From Halalkalibacter urbisdiaboli (lineage in GTDB: Bacteria > Bacillota > Bacilli > Bacillales > Bacillaceae_D), in NCBI RefSeq assembly GCF_002156385.1, contig NZ_MVJM01000002.1, positions 186,001-250,000 on the forward strand: DNA of 64,000 nt, written 5' to 3'. Shown here piece by piece: positions 1 through 7,965 of this stretch. Positions within the stretch are counted from its first letter, which is position 1, and each line of letters starts with the position of its first letter. Position numbers and translations under genes: made by a program. The notes below the pieces were generated by a model. The model did not search any database. It had not been told where the DNA came from and saw nothing but the letters and a program-made list of their open reading frames with translations.

Positions 1-193
1 AACCTTGACACCTTCTTTATAATAGAGTTATTATAGCTCGTTATATATTTAAACGTTTTAAACCTAGTTCAAAAGATAGAGTCTAAATTTATGATTGAAA
101 TTCATTTTTTATGATGTAAAATTTAGCTGAAAGGGCTTATCCTAAGACAAGCTTTTCTTGGCTAAATCTATAAATCTTTTAAGGGGGAGCGGC

Positions 194-850
194 ATGAAAA
201 AAATAGTGAATTTGACAATACTAACTCTGTTTTTCATCGTCCTTACTGCTTGTGGTCAGAGCGATGCACCTATTTCATCAAACGAATCTTCGGACGGAGT
301 GAAAACGGAAGAAAATAAAGAGTTAACAGGCTCAGATTTAGAAGATGACTCAGAAACAGCTGGTACTTCTACTGAAAGTCCAACTGAGAGTGACTCAAGT
401 GATGAGCCAACGCCTACTGTCGCAGAACCGACGAAAACACCCGTTGAGTTATTTTTTGCTGATGCGGATGTTATGAATATTTACCGAGTAGAACGGCAAA
501 TCGAAGCAACTGATGAAGAGCTATTTGAAAAAACACTTCAAGCCTGGGTTAAGGGACCAGAACAAGATGATTTAGTTTCTCTTATTCCTGATAATGTTCT
601 TGTTCAATCAGTTGAAGAAATTGAAGGTGTGGCACATGTTTCCTTTTCATCTGAGTTACTTGATGCACAGGTTGGTTCGGGTGTAGAAGAAATGTTGTTA
701 CAGCAAATTGCCATGACGATGAAGCAATTTGGTTTTGATGAAACACAAATTTTAGTTGATGGTGAAGTGGTACCAGAGTTATTTGGTCATTTCGATACTA
801 GCGTACCAATCGAAGCTGATAATCCTGAAAACTATGAAAAAGTTAAATAA
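194..850 (+). CDS. GerMN-domain lipoprotein
   Basis: Predicted 218-residue lipoprotein exported and anchored on the outer face of the membrane. The N-terminus is a lipoprotein signal peptide ending in a lipobox (LTAC), followed by a long Ser/Thr/Glu/Pro-rich linker (residues about 22-85). The C-terminal 125 residues look like a GerMN (sporulation/spore germination GerM) domain: an FFADAD start, TLQAWVKGP, and the VHVSFSSEL-like strand region. The ATG at 194 is preferred over an upstream start at 158 because AAGGGGGAG lies just before it and the signal peptide begins there. GerMN lipoproteins act in the cell envelope or in germination, but this one has only a single GerMN copy, whereas GerM itself has two, so the exact role is open. 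It stands alone, with a terminator directly downstream. Confidence 0.8.
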   Translation: MKKIVNLTILTLFFIVLTACGQSDAPISSNESSDGVKTEENKELTGSDLEDDSETAGTSTESPTESDSSDEPTPTVAEPTKTPVELFFADADVMNIYRVERQIEATDEELFEKTLQAWVKGPEQDDLVSLIPDNVLVQSVEEIEGVAHVSFSSELLDAQVGSGVEEMLLQQIAMTMKQFGFDETQILVDGEVVPELFGHFDTSVPIEADNPENYEKVK

Positions 851-867
851 TTTGGTACACTCCTAAG

Positions 868-901
868 GCAGGAATGAGAAAACGACTCTTCCTGCTTTTT
901 T
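868..901 (+). terminator. Rho-independent terminator after the GerMN gene
   Basis: The stem GCAGGAA (868-874) pairs with TTCCTGC (889-895), extended inward by GAG/CTC with one bulged T, and is followed by a run of six T. It lies 17 nt after the stop codon. Confidence 0.85.
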
Positions 902-985
902 GCATGGATCCTCATACTTTAAAAGCTAGGTAATGTGAATTGACATCTTTAGAAGATTATCTATCACTTAAACTTTCGTAATACT

Positions 986-1014
986 TTGACATCATTACAT
1001 AAATTTGCTTAAAT
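986..1014 (+). promoter_or_regulatory. sigma-A promoter for the TAXI receptor gene
   Basis: A perfect -35 box TTGACA (986-991) and a -10 box TTAAAT (1009-1014, four of six consensus positions) are separated by 17 bp. The start codon at 1070 follows about 50 nt later behind AAGGGGGAA. Confidence 0.65.
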
Positions 1015-1069
1015 TAGGATATAGTTAGTCGAATTTACTAACTTATAAAGATAAAAAGGGGGAATCGTT

Positions 1070-2125
1070 ATGAAAAAGAAGTTTACTTTCTTATCAGCTG
1101 CTTTCTTATCACTTTCTTTAGTCCTTGGGGCATGCGGTACTGATGAAGAAGCACCAACTGAAGAGCCAGTAGGTGAAGGGACAGAGCCTGATACTGAAGA
1201 AACGGAAGGATCAGATGCTGCCGCTCCAACAGGTGACTTCCTTACAGACCTACAATTAGGAACAGGAAGTACTGGAGGTACCTACTATCCACTTGGTCAG
1301 GAAATGGCAAACATTATGAATGACCATGTTGAATATGAAGGATTTAATGTAAGTGCAGTTGCATCTGGTGCTTCTGTTGAAAATCTAGGCGGTATTTTCC
1401 AAGGGGAAATGCAACTAGGTATGAGTGTTAACGTAACTGCTGTGGAAGCTCTTACAGGCGCTGGTGATTTTGAAGGCGTTGAAATTGATAACTTTGGTTT
1501 TATGGGACATATTTATCCTGAAGTGATGCAGGTTATCACGACCGAGGATACTGGCGTCACTTCTATTGAAGATTTACGTGGTAAACGTGTTGCGATTGGA
1601 CCAAGTGGCAGTGGTACACAAGCAGCAGCTAAACTAATCTTAGCAGCACACGGTCTAGAAGATGGCGATTATGAAGCGTTTGAAGAAGGATTTGGCGATG
1701 CTTCATCTCGTTTACAAGACGGTCAATTAGATGCCTCTTTCGGTCTTCTCGGTTTACCAGCAAGTAGTGTTGAAGAACTCGCTTTCCAACGAGAGGTAGT
1801 CATTCTTCCAATCGAAGGAGAAGCACTCGACTATATTGTTGAAAACAGCGACTACGGACATTTAGAAATTCCAGCTGATTCGTACGAGTTTTTAGATGGT
1901 CCTGTTGATACGATTACAGCCTATGCCATTCTTGTTGGCTCAACAACACAAATTAGTGAAGATCTTGGCTACGATATCGTAAAAGCACTATATGAAAATG
2001 CTGATAAAATTTCTCACCCACAAGGTTCATACTTAACACTTGAAAACGTGATGAACGGGTCTGAGGGTCTTCCACTTCACCCTGGTGCACAAAAGTATTT
2101 TGAGGAACAAGGAATACTTGAATAG
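1070..2125 (+). CDS. TAXI-family TRAP transporter solute-binding lipoprotein
   Basis: Extracytoplasmic substrate receptor of a tripartite (TRAP) secondary transporter of the TAXI type; it captures a small organic anion or amino acid and hands it to the membrane permease encoded next. The 351-residue product has a lipoprotein signal with lipobox LGAC, an acidic Glu/Pro/Thr-rich linker, then a periplasmic-binding fold. The family hallmark is seen in LGTGSTGGTYYPLGQEMA (ligand-loop GSTGGTYYP), followed by EDLRGKRVAIGPSGSGT. The ATG has a strong ribosome binding site (AAAAGGGGGAA). A strong terminator separates it from the permease gene, which would keep the binding protein more abundant than the permease. 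The substrate cannot be read from sequence; glutamate and related compounds are known for some members. Confidence 0.93.
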   Translation: MKKKFTFLSAAFLSLSLVLGACGTDEEAPTEEPVGEGTEPDTEETEGSDAAAPTGDFLTDLQLGTGSTGGTYYPLGQEMANIMNDHVEYEGFNVSAVASGASVENLGGIFQGEMQLGMSVNVTAVEALTGAGDFEGVEIDNFGFMGHIYPEVMQVITTEDTGVTSIEDLRGKRVAIGPSGSGTQAAAKLILAAHGLEDGDYEAFEEGFGDASSRLQDGQLDASFGLLGLPASSVEELAFQREVVILPIEGEALDYIVENSDYGHLEIPADSYEFLDGPVDTITAYAILVGSTTQISEDLGYDIVKALYENADKISHPQGSYLTLENVMNGSEGLPLHPGAQKYFEEQGILE

Positions 2126-2134
2126 TAATTGAAC

Positions 2135-2168
2135 AAAGGACTGGGCATGCGTGTCCAGTCCTTTTTTA
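2135..2168 (+). terminator. Terminator between TAXI receptor and TRAP permease
   Basis: AAAGGACTGG (2135-2144) pairs with CCAGTCCTTT (2155-2164) over a 10-nt loop and runs into a T tract. Because the permease gene starts only about 140 nt later, it probably sets the receptor:permease ratio by partial read-through, or the permease has its own promoter. Confidence 0.85.
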
Positions 2169-2310
2169 AATAATTCTTTTTTTGTTTTGTTTGTATTTAT
2201 TAAATATCAGGAATATACATGTTAATTCAAAGGAGAATTATCTTCATAATCACTCCTTTCACGTACACAATATGGTGTAGACCAAAAATTACTCTTAGGT
2301 GGTGAGTTGT

Positions 2311-4260
2311 ATGAGTGATAACGTAAAGCAGCAAGAGCTGTTAGCTAAGTATGACAAAGAATCTGCTTATCGGATCGATTTGCAAAAATGGGCCTGGATT
2401 GTAAGTATTTTAGCCATTATGCTTACCCTCTTTCAGCTTTACACATCCTTTTTTGGTTTTTACGTAACGCTAATCCAAGGAGCCATTCATTTAGCCGGTG
2501 GGCTTTCTTTAATCTTTATATTATATCCCGCTAAGCGCTCGATGTTAAAAAAATCAGGAGTTCCTTGGTATGATGGTATACTCGCTTTATTAGCACTAGC
2601 TGTAAACTTTTATATCGTATTTGAATATACTCGTCTTGTAAGTCCTAAAATTACCATTTTAGGCTACTCTACACTTGATACAATTGTTGCAACATTTGGT
2701 GTTTTGCTTGTTCTTGAAGCTACGAGACGGGCTGTCGGTTTACCTATTGTCATTATTGCTATTATTGCATTAGCTTATGGATATTTTGGGAATCTTTTTC
2801 CTATTAAAGCGTTTCAACATGCAGGATTCGATTTTGATCGCTTAATGACACGGATGTTTTTTAATACAGAAGCCATTTTTGGTACACCGATTCGTATTTC
2901 TTCCACGTTTATTTTCTTGTTTCTTTTCTTTGGTGTCATGCTAACGAAAACAGGAATCGGGAAGTTTTTTAATGATTTAGCTTTCAGTGCAACAGGTGGA
3001 ATGACAGGTGGAACCGCAAAGGCTGCAGTAACTGCTAGCGGACTTCAAGGGATGGTTACAGGATCTTCTGTTGCAAATACGGTTAGTTCCGGTTCGTTTA
3101 CGATACCAATGATGAAACGTGCAGGCTTTAAGCCAGAATTCGCAGCCGGTGCAGAAGCCTCTGCCTCGACCGGTGGACAAATTATGCCACCAATTATGGG
3201 AGCGGCAGCATTCATTATGGCTAGTAACACAGGGGTTCCTTACCGTGAGATTATATTAATAGCAATCATTCCGGCATTACTATACTTTGCAGGAGTTTTT
3301 ATGGGAACTCATTTCGAAGCAAAGAAAAATGGAATACTTGGTTTACCAAAAGAAGAGCTCCCTTCAAAAAAGGGGATTTTACAACGACTCGACTTATTAG
3401 CTCCACTTATCACCATTATTGTGATGCTTTATCTTGGCTACACACCTACAAGAGCGGCGCTTTTCGGCATTGGGGCAGCTGTTCTAGTTAGTATGTTCCG
3501 TAAAGATACGAGAATGAGCTTAAGAAATTTCATAGATGCACTTGAGCAAGGTGCTCGTGTCGCTCTCCCAGTAATTGCAGCATGTGCTACTGCTGGTATC
3601 ATTGCCGGTATTGTAACGATGACTGGATTAGGGGGAAAAATTGCTGGTGGAATTATTGATCTTGCTGGCGGTGTTTTCTTCCTCGTTCTATTCTTTACAA
3701 TGATTGCATGTATATTACTTGGAATGGGGTTACCAACAACTGCAAACTATGTTGTTACCGCTTCAATGGCTGCTCCTGCATTAGTCGCCTTTGATGTTCC
3801 AATGATTGCCGCACATTTCTTTGTATTTTACTTTGGGATTGTGGCAGATATCACACCACCTGTTTGTCTGGCCGCATATGCTGGCTCTGGAATAGCCAAG
3901 GCGAACCCGATGAAAGCCGGTGTGACAGCCTTTAAGCTTGCCATTGCAGCATTTATTATTCCGTATGCCTTTGTATCGAATCCTGTTCTTTTATTACAGG
4001 ATTGGACCGTCGCTACGCTTGTCCCTGCAATTGTGACAGCATTATTAGGAATGATGGCTGTTAGTGGCTCGTTAATTAATTATTTTGTTGTAAAACCAAC
4101 CATTATTGAGCGAGCTCTCTTATTCGCATCGGGGTTAGCTTTAATTTACCCTAATAATTTGTTTATCTCTCTAACAGGTTTGGCTGTTTTCGTCATTATA
4201 GTTATCATTCAATATTTACGCGAAAAGCAGTCTAAGAACGAATCAGGATTAGCCTCCTAG
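2311..4260 (+). CDS. TRAP transporter fused DctQM permease (TAXI type)
   Basis: Integral membrane subunit of the TAXI-TRAP system, with the small DctQ and large DctM membrane domains fused in one 649-residue chain. The first ~145 residues hold about four membrane helices (DctQ part); the rest has about 12 more. DctM-type signatures are visible: FLFFGVMLTKTGIG, SGLQGMVTGSSVANTVSSG, and ASASTGGQIMPPIMGAAAF, the last being the conserved TRAP permease motif, plus GMGLPTTANYV. The ATG at 2311 is chosen because AGGTGGTGAG sits 5 nt upstream; a GTG at 2299 would place that site inside the gene. It works with the receptor at 1070. Uptake is normally driven by the Na+ gradient in this family. Confidence 0.93.
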   Translation: MSDNVKQQELLAKYDKESAYRIDLQKWAWIVSILAIMLTLFQLYTSFFGFYVTLIQGAIHLAGGLSLIFILYPAKRSMLKKSGVPWYDGILALLALAVNFYIVFEYTRLVSPKITILGYSTLDTIVATFGVLLVLEATRRAVGLPIVIIAIIALAYGYFGNLFPIKAFQHAGFDFDRLMTRMFFNTEAIFGTPIRISSTFIFLFLFFGVMLTKTGIGKFFNDLAFSATGGMTGGTAKAAVTASGLQGMVTGSSVANTVSSGSFTIPMMKRAGFKPEFAAGAEASASTGGQIMPPIMGAAAFIMASNTGVPYREIILIAIIPALLYFAGVFMGTHFEAKKNGILGLPKEELPSKKGILQRLDLLAPLITIIVMLYLGYTPTRAALFGIGAAVLVSMFRKDTRMSLRNFIDALEQGARVALPVIAACATAGIIAGIVTMTGLGGKIAGGIIDLAGGVFFLVLFFTMIACILLGMGLPTTANYVVTASMAAPALVAFDVPMIAAHFFVFYFGIVADITPPVCLAAYAGSGIAKANPMKAGVTAFKLAIAAFIIPYAFVSNPVLLLQDWTVATLVPAIVTALLGMMAVSGSLINYFVVKPTIIERALLFASGLALIYPNNLFISLTGLAVFVIIVIIQYLREKQSKNESGLAS

Positions 4261-4409
4261 GGCCAACAAACAAGGTCACAAACCGAGGGTATTGAAGCAA
4301 TGTGCGGAGCCGTTGCCATCTTTTTAAAAGCCTGCTATGAGGAGGGCACTGAAAAAGGGTGGGTTTCCCTTTTTTCAGTGCCCTCCTCAAACCGACCTTG
4401 TTTCGTGGC
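4261..4409. repeat. Structured intergenic repeat, copy A
   Basis: The gap between two convergent genes is filled by a composite palindromic element. The outer arms (ACAAGGTC near 4270, GACCTTGT near 4395, with GGCC at both extremes) enclose a segment AATGTGCGGAGCCGTTGCC (about 4299-4317), also found in copies B and D, then GCCTGCTATGAG and a long hairpin. Relative to copies B and D, the middle of the element is missing. It probably serves as a bidirectional terminator for the TRAP and regulator genes. Confidence 0.75.
4340..4387. terminator. Long hairpin inside repeat copy A, likely two-way terminator
   Basis: AGGAGGGCACTGAAAAAGGG (4340-4359) pairs with the right arm at 4367-4387 with one extra T, over a 7-nt loop. 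The same hairpin sequence, with small changes, recurs in repeat copies B and E. Confidence 0.75.
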
Positions 4410-4411
4410 CC

Positions 4412-5266
4412 TTATTCATGAAAGACGTCAAAGGTGCCCCATAGTTCTTCGAGGCCTTTAAGGCGTTTTTCTACTTTTGTGTGTTCGGATCGGGTTACTG
4501 CGGTGATTATGGCGTTTACGATGCTTAGCGGAGCTGTAAAGGAGTCAATAAATGAATTTATCTCAGTTGGTGCGTGGAGCACTCTATCTCCATACGGGAC
4601 AAGTGGTGACATAATATGGTCTGTGACGACCAAGGTTTTTGCTTGTCGTTGTTTTACATATTTTAATACTTCGACCGTTCGTTTTGTATAGCGCGAGAAT
4701 CCAAATCCGATGACTAAATCCTCTTCACTTATATCAAGAAGGTGCTCAGAAACTCCATCAGCATGCTCGATAAGTTCAGTGTTTTGCAGGACTAAGTCTA
4801 AATAAAAGCTAAGGAACATCCCTAAACTTGCTGCACTTCGATAAGCGATAATATAGATTCGTTTAGCTTGAACGATATCGTTTACAGCATTTTGAAACAC
4901 TATGGGGTCAACCTGCATTAATGTTGATTTAAGATTTTGAAGGTCATCTGAAATAATTTCATTTAATGTATGCTGTGGTGTATCTGTTTTATCGGTTGTT
5001 CTTGCAAACACTTCTGCAGCAGTCATTTTTCGTTGTAACGCCTCTTGTAAGTGGCGCTGTAAATCGGGATAGCCTTTATATCCAAGGAATACCGCAAATC
5101 GAACAACCGTTGCCTCGCCGACCTTTGCGTATTTTGCCAATTTTGAAGCTGTTAAAAACGGTGCTGTATCCGGATGAGCAATTAAGTAGTTTGCTATTTT
5201 CTTTTGAGATTTACTCATTTCTTCTTGTGCCTCTGCTATTCGTTTATAAATGTCATAATGAAGCAT
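4412..5266 (-). CDS. MurR/RpiR-family transcriptional regulator (HTH + SIS)
   Basis: Cytoplasmic sugar-phosphate-type regulator of 284 residues. The N-terminal ~75 residues form the RpiR helix-turn-helix (SKSQKKIANYLIAHP, then KLAKYAKVGEATVVRFA). The C-terminal ~160 residues form a SIS domain that binds phosphorylated ligands (RIYIIAYRSAASLGMFLSF, LVIGFGFSRYTKRTVEVL). The start at 5266 has GAGGGGGAGAGC directly before it; an upstream start at 5293 lacks one. It faces the KamA-like gene head to head, and two identical-looking operators lie between them, so it likely represses itself and that gene. It is convergent with the TRAP genes. The ligand is unknown. Confidence 0.88.
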   Translation of the reverse strand: MLHYDIYKRIAEAQEEMSKSQKKIANYLIAHPDTAPFLTASKLAKYAKVGEATVVRFAVFLGYKGYPDLQRHLQEALQRKMTAAEVFARTTDKTDTPQHTLNEIISDDLQNLKSTLMQVDPIVFQNAVNDIVQAKRIYIIAYRSAASLGMFLSFYLDLVLQNTELIEHADGVSEHLLDISEEDLVIGFGFSRYTKRTVEVLKYVKQRQAKTLVVTDHIMSPLVPYGDRVLHAPTEINSFIDSFTAPLSIVNAIITAVTRSEHTKVEKRLKGLEELWGTFDVFHE

Positions 5267-5379
5267 GCTCTCCCCCTCTTTGTTCAACCTCACCTTACCT
5301 TTTTAAACATTTCATTCTTTATTCTATCTCTTTATACTACATGAAACTGAAGGCGAATCCAATTAAGGTACTGCTCAAA

Positions 5380-5395
5380 TGAAAGATTCGTTTCA
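5380..5395. promoter_or_regulatory. Palindromic operator site 1 (probable RpiR site)
   Basis: TGAAAGATTCGTTTCA lies within a perfect 8-6-8 inverted repeat (5377-5398: AAATGAAA, spacer GATTCG, TTTCATTT). It shares the pattern TGAARGATTCSTTTCA with site 2 in the same intergenic region. Confidence 0.65.
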
Positions 5396-5451
5396 TTTTA
5401 CAAAAAGTCTGAAATGTCAACAATCAAATACAACTTATTATAAGAGATTTT

Positions 5452-5467
5452 TGAAGGATTCCTTTCA
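5452..5467. promoter_or_regulatory. Palindromic operator site 2 (probable RpiR site)
   Basis: TGAAGGATTCCTTTCA is a second copy of the 16-bp pattern, 72 bp from site 1 and about 35 bp upstream of the -35 box of the KamA-like gene. Confidence 0.65.
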
Positions 5468-5500
5468 TATTCTATTAATTATTCAATTTTTCTTTCTTTT

Positions 5501-5530
5501 TTGACTATAATCGAAACTACTTGCTATAAT
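5501..5530 (+). promoter_or_regulatory. sigma-A promoter of the KamA-like gene
   Basis: TTGACT (5501-5506), an 18-bp spacer and TATAAT (5525-5530) preceded by TTGC. The start codon follows 43 nt later. Confidence 0.75.
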
Positions 5531-5572
5531 TCTAGTGGTAGAAAAAATAAGCAAATAGGATGGTGATGAAGG

Positions 5573-6751
5573 ATGGCTCAACCTAAATATGTCATGAATC
5601 TCGATAAGATTGAGCAAATACCAGAAGAAGAAAGAGAGAAATTAAAACAAATAACTGAGAAATTTGTATTCCGTGTCAATGAATACTATTTAAATTTAAT
5701 TGATTGGAATAATCCGAACGACCCAATACGTAAATTAGTAATCCCTAATGAAGGTGAATTAGCTGAATATGGTCGTTGGGATGCTTCCGATGAAGATACA
5801 AACTATGTTGTCCCTGGCTGTCAGCATAAGTATAAAACGACTGCTTTACTAATCTGTTCAGAGGTTTGTGGAGCCTATTGTCGTTATTGCTTCCGAAAGC
5901 GACTATTTAGAAACGATGTAAAGGAAGCAATGTCAGATGTTGATCCTGGGATTGAATACATTGCAAACACTCCGGAAATCAACAATGTCCTCCTAACAGG
6001 TGGTGACCCTCTCATCCTTGCAACAAAGAAGCTTCGGATGATTATTGAAAGACTACGAGCCATCGACCATGTGAAAATTATTCGCATAGGCTCGAAAATG
6101 CCCGTTTTTAACCCTATGCGTATTTATGAGGATGAGGCCTTACTTGATTTGATTAAAGAGTATTCTACTCCTGATAATCGAATTTATATTATGGCCCACA
6201 TAAATCATCCAGTTGAGATTACCGATGAAGCCAAAAAGGCATTCAAAGCATTGCATGATGCTGGAGCCATTGTTGTTAATCAAACACCTGTTTTAAAAGG
6301 GATTAATGCCGACCCTGAAGTTCTCGGAAGTCTACTTGATAAGCTTTCTTGGGCTGGTGTCACGCCTTACTATTTCTTTATTAATCGACCTGTTGCTGGG
6401 AATAATGACTTTGTACTTAGTTTAAAGGAAGCGTACCAACTTGTTGAGCAAGCAAAAGCAAGAACTTCAGGTCTTGGAAAACGGGTTCGTCTCTCTATGA
6501 GCCATACATCTGGAAAAATTGAGATTCTGGCTATTGAAAATGGAAAAGCTTACTTGAAGTATCATCAATCTCGTGATAATGAGTATGGTAAATTTATGGT
6601 CCTTGATTGTCCTGAGGACGCTGCTTGGTTTGATGACTTACCGGGTAATGAGCAATACTGGACACCACCAACGAAAAAAACGGATGAAGTAGTATCTGTA
6701 AATGAGATGCCTGACGTACCGCAAAAGAAACGCGTCAAGGTTACAACATAA
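5573..6751 (+). CDS. KamA-family radical SAM, PLP-dependent aminomutase-like enzyme
   Basis: Radical SAM enzyme of the lysine 2,3-aminomutase (KamA) family, 392 residues. The iron-sulfur motif is CX3CX2C at C99, C103 and C106 (CGAYCRYCFRKR), followed by the SAM-binding LLTGGDPL. The PLP lysine aligns with K315 in HTSGKIEIL. The two aspartates that bind the substrate side chain in lysine 2,3-aminomutase (D293 and D330 of the clostridial enzyme) align, with identical spacing, to N271 and S308, so lysine is an unlikely substrate; a different amino acid is inferred. The C-terminal zinc/tetramer region of the long KamA proteins is absent. The gene has its own promoter and is divergent from the RpiR regulator. 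Confidence 0.85.
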   Translation: MAQPKYVMNLDKIEQIPEEEREKLKQITEKFVFRVNEYYLNLIDWNNPNDPIRKLVIPNEGELAEYGRWDASDEDTNYVVPGCQHKYKTTALLICSEVCGAYCRYCFRKRLFRNDVKEAMSDVDPGIEYIANTPEINNVLLTGGDPLILATKKLRMIIERLRAIDHVKIIRIGSKMPVFNPMRIYEDEALLDLIKEYSTPDNRIYIMAHINHPVEITDEAKKAFKALHDAGAIVVNQTPVLKGINADPEVLGSLLDKLSWAGVTPYYFFINRPVAGNNDFVLSLKEAYQLVEQAKARTSGLGKRVRLSMSHTSGKIEILAIENGKAYLKYHQSRDNEYGKFMVLDCPEDAAWFDDLPGNEQYWTPPTKKTDEVVSVNEMPDVPQKKRVKVTT

Positions 6752-6845
6752 GAACCTTAATAGGGGCTGTCTCAATAGCTTAAAGCGTACAATTCACTAC
6801 GCCCCTTACGATAAGAACGTAGATGTAGCGACTACGCTCACTGCC

Positions 6846-7062
6846 GGCTGTACCAAAAGGTTAAAAAACACCCTCCTGGTACAAAGGCCACTGAAAAACT
6901 ACTTCTTGAAACTCAAAGAAGAAGTAATACTTCCCACGTTGCGCGCCCTGCTATGAGAAAACTACTCATAGCAGGGCTTTCAAAACCAGGCAACGGCTCC
7001 GCACATTACTTAAAGGGCAGTGAAAAAGGGACCCCCTTTTTCACTGCCCTCCTGGTACAGCC
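6846..7062 (+). repeat. Structured intergenic repeat, copy B (composite)
   Basis: Most of the 400-bp gap 6752-7151 is repeat sequence. GGCTGTACCA (6846-6855) and TGGTACAGCC (7053-7062) form outer inverted ends. Inside, 6888-6928 matches the reverse complement of 15784-15824 at 39 of 41 positions. Then comes a nested fold: AAGTAAT (6922-6928)/ATTACTT (7005-7011), CGTTGC (6937)/GCAACG (6990), and a 13-bp stem GCCCTGCTATGAG (6945)/CTCATAGCAGGGC (6965). A separate hairpin follows at 7014-7050. CCCTCCTGGTACA occurs twice, near 6870 and 7047, as if one unit inserted into another. The leading 6760-6840 part resembles copy C (GATGTAGCGACT). Confidence 0.75.
7014..7050. terminator. Perfect hairpin inside repeat copy B
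   Basis: AGGGCAGTGAAAAAGGG (7014-7030) pairs perfectly over 17 bp with 7034-7050 around a 3-nt loop. It is a variant of the hairpin in repeat copy A and probably terminates transcription from the KamA-like gene. Confidence 0.7.
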
Positions 7063-7151
7063 TCTTCTATTTTACACATCAAAGTTTTTATAGGAGTAAG
7101 CAAGCTGTCATGGTAAAATAAAAAAAATGTCGATTTTCGAGGTGAGCATGG

Positions 7152-7910
7152 TTGAAGTGTTCTAGATGGCTTTTATTGCTTGGCGTGTTATCAATCCTTT
7201 CTAGTTGTGGACCAGATACACTTAAATCTGAGCAAGTCGACGCTATTGAAGCCTATAATAGCCACATTCATGTTTCCTTCACTGGAATGGAGAAAGGCGA
7301 ATGGAATGGTGAAGAAGGCTTTTTTGTTTATATTGAGGCGAAATCTCTTTTAGATTATAAGACTGATGATTTTTCTTATACACTGCAACGTACTCTTTAT
7401 GATGAACAATCAAGATCATATGAAACAAAGCATTCAGAAATCCTATCTACTGATATAAACAACCAACCTTTAGAGGATAGAACGGTGTTAATTAAACAAT
7501 TTTTTAGTCCCTCCCCACCTAAAGATATTGATACTCTTGATATTCATGTTTTCGTTCGACCTGATTATTATACTCGCTCTATTCTTTTTTCGAATCTAAA
7601 GGATGGAGACACCAATATTATGAATAATGACTTCTACATCAACGACGTTAAAATAAATAAAAAAACATTAGCCTTTCGTGCTCATGATGTTCACGAAATT
7701 AAAGGCTTAGATGTCTCATTAATTCAAGACAAAGAACAAATTTATCCTTTCTTTCGCTCTACTGACTATAATGAAGAAACAAACGAGCTCTATGCAACCT
7801 ATGAATTTGCTCAAGCGTTGCCTGAGGCGATCACGTTACAAATTACTAGACTTCGCTTACAAGAAAACATATGGGAATTTCCTTTAACGATTCCTGTCAA
7901 CCTTAAATAA
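7152..7910 (+). CDS. Lipoprotein of unknown function
   Basis: Predicted 252-residue exported lipoprotein. A short signal (KCSRWLLLLGVLSI) ends in lipobox LSSC. The mature part is a beta-rich, charged domain of about 230 residues that I do not recognise. It starts at TTG: GAGGTGAG lies 5 nt upstream, while the nearby ATG at 7148 opens a frame that stops after five codons. It is a single gene bounded by repeat copy B upstream and a bidirectional terminator downstream. Confidence 0.8.
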   Translation: MKCSRWLLLLGVLSILSSCGPDTLKSEQVDAIEAYNSHIHVSFTGMEKGEWNGEEGFFVYIEAKSLLDYKTDDFSYTLQRTLYDEQSRSYETKHSEILSTDINNQPLEDRTVLIKQFFSPSPPKDIDTLDIHVFVRPDYYTRSILFSNLKDGDTNIMNNDFYINDVKINKKTLAFRAHDVHEIKGLDVSLIQDKEQIYPFFRSTDYNEETNELYATYEFAQALPEAITLQITRLRLQENIWEFPLTIPVNLK

Positions 7911-7924
7911 CTGTACACTCCTTG

Positions 7925-7965
7925 AAAAGAAAGGCCTTCGCTTAAAGAACGAAGGCCTTTCTTTT
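7925..7965. terminator. Bidirectional terminator between convergent genes
   Basis: AAAAGAAAGGCCTTCG (7925-7940) pairs perfectly with 7950-7965 over a 9-nt loop, giving a T-rich tail on both strands. It overlaps the last base of the minus-strand transporter gene. Confidence 0.9.

Noticed and set aside
1-60. Promoter TTGACA at 5-10 before the GerMN gene
   Set aside because: No -10 box at acceptable spacing; TATAAT-like sequence is only 8 bp away.
6702-6956. Plus-strand open frame at the end of the KamA-like gene
   Set aside because: It lies mainly in repeat copy B, with no ribosome site and no recognisable sequence.
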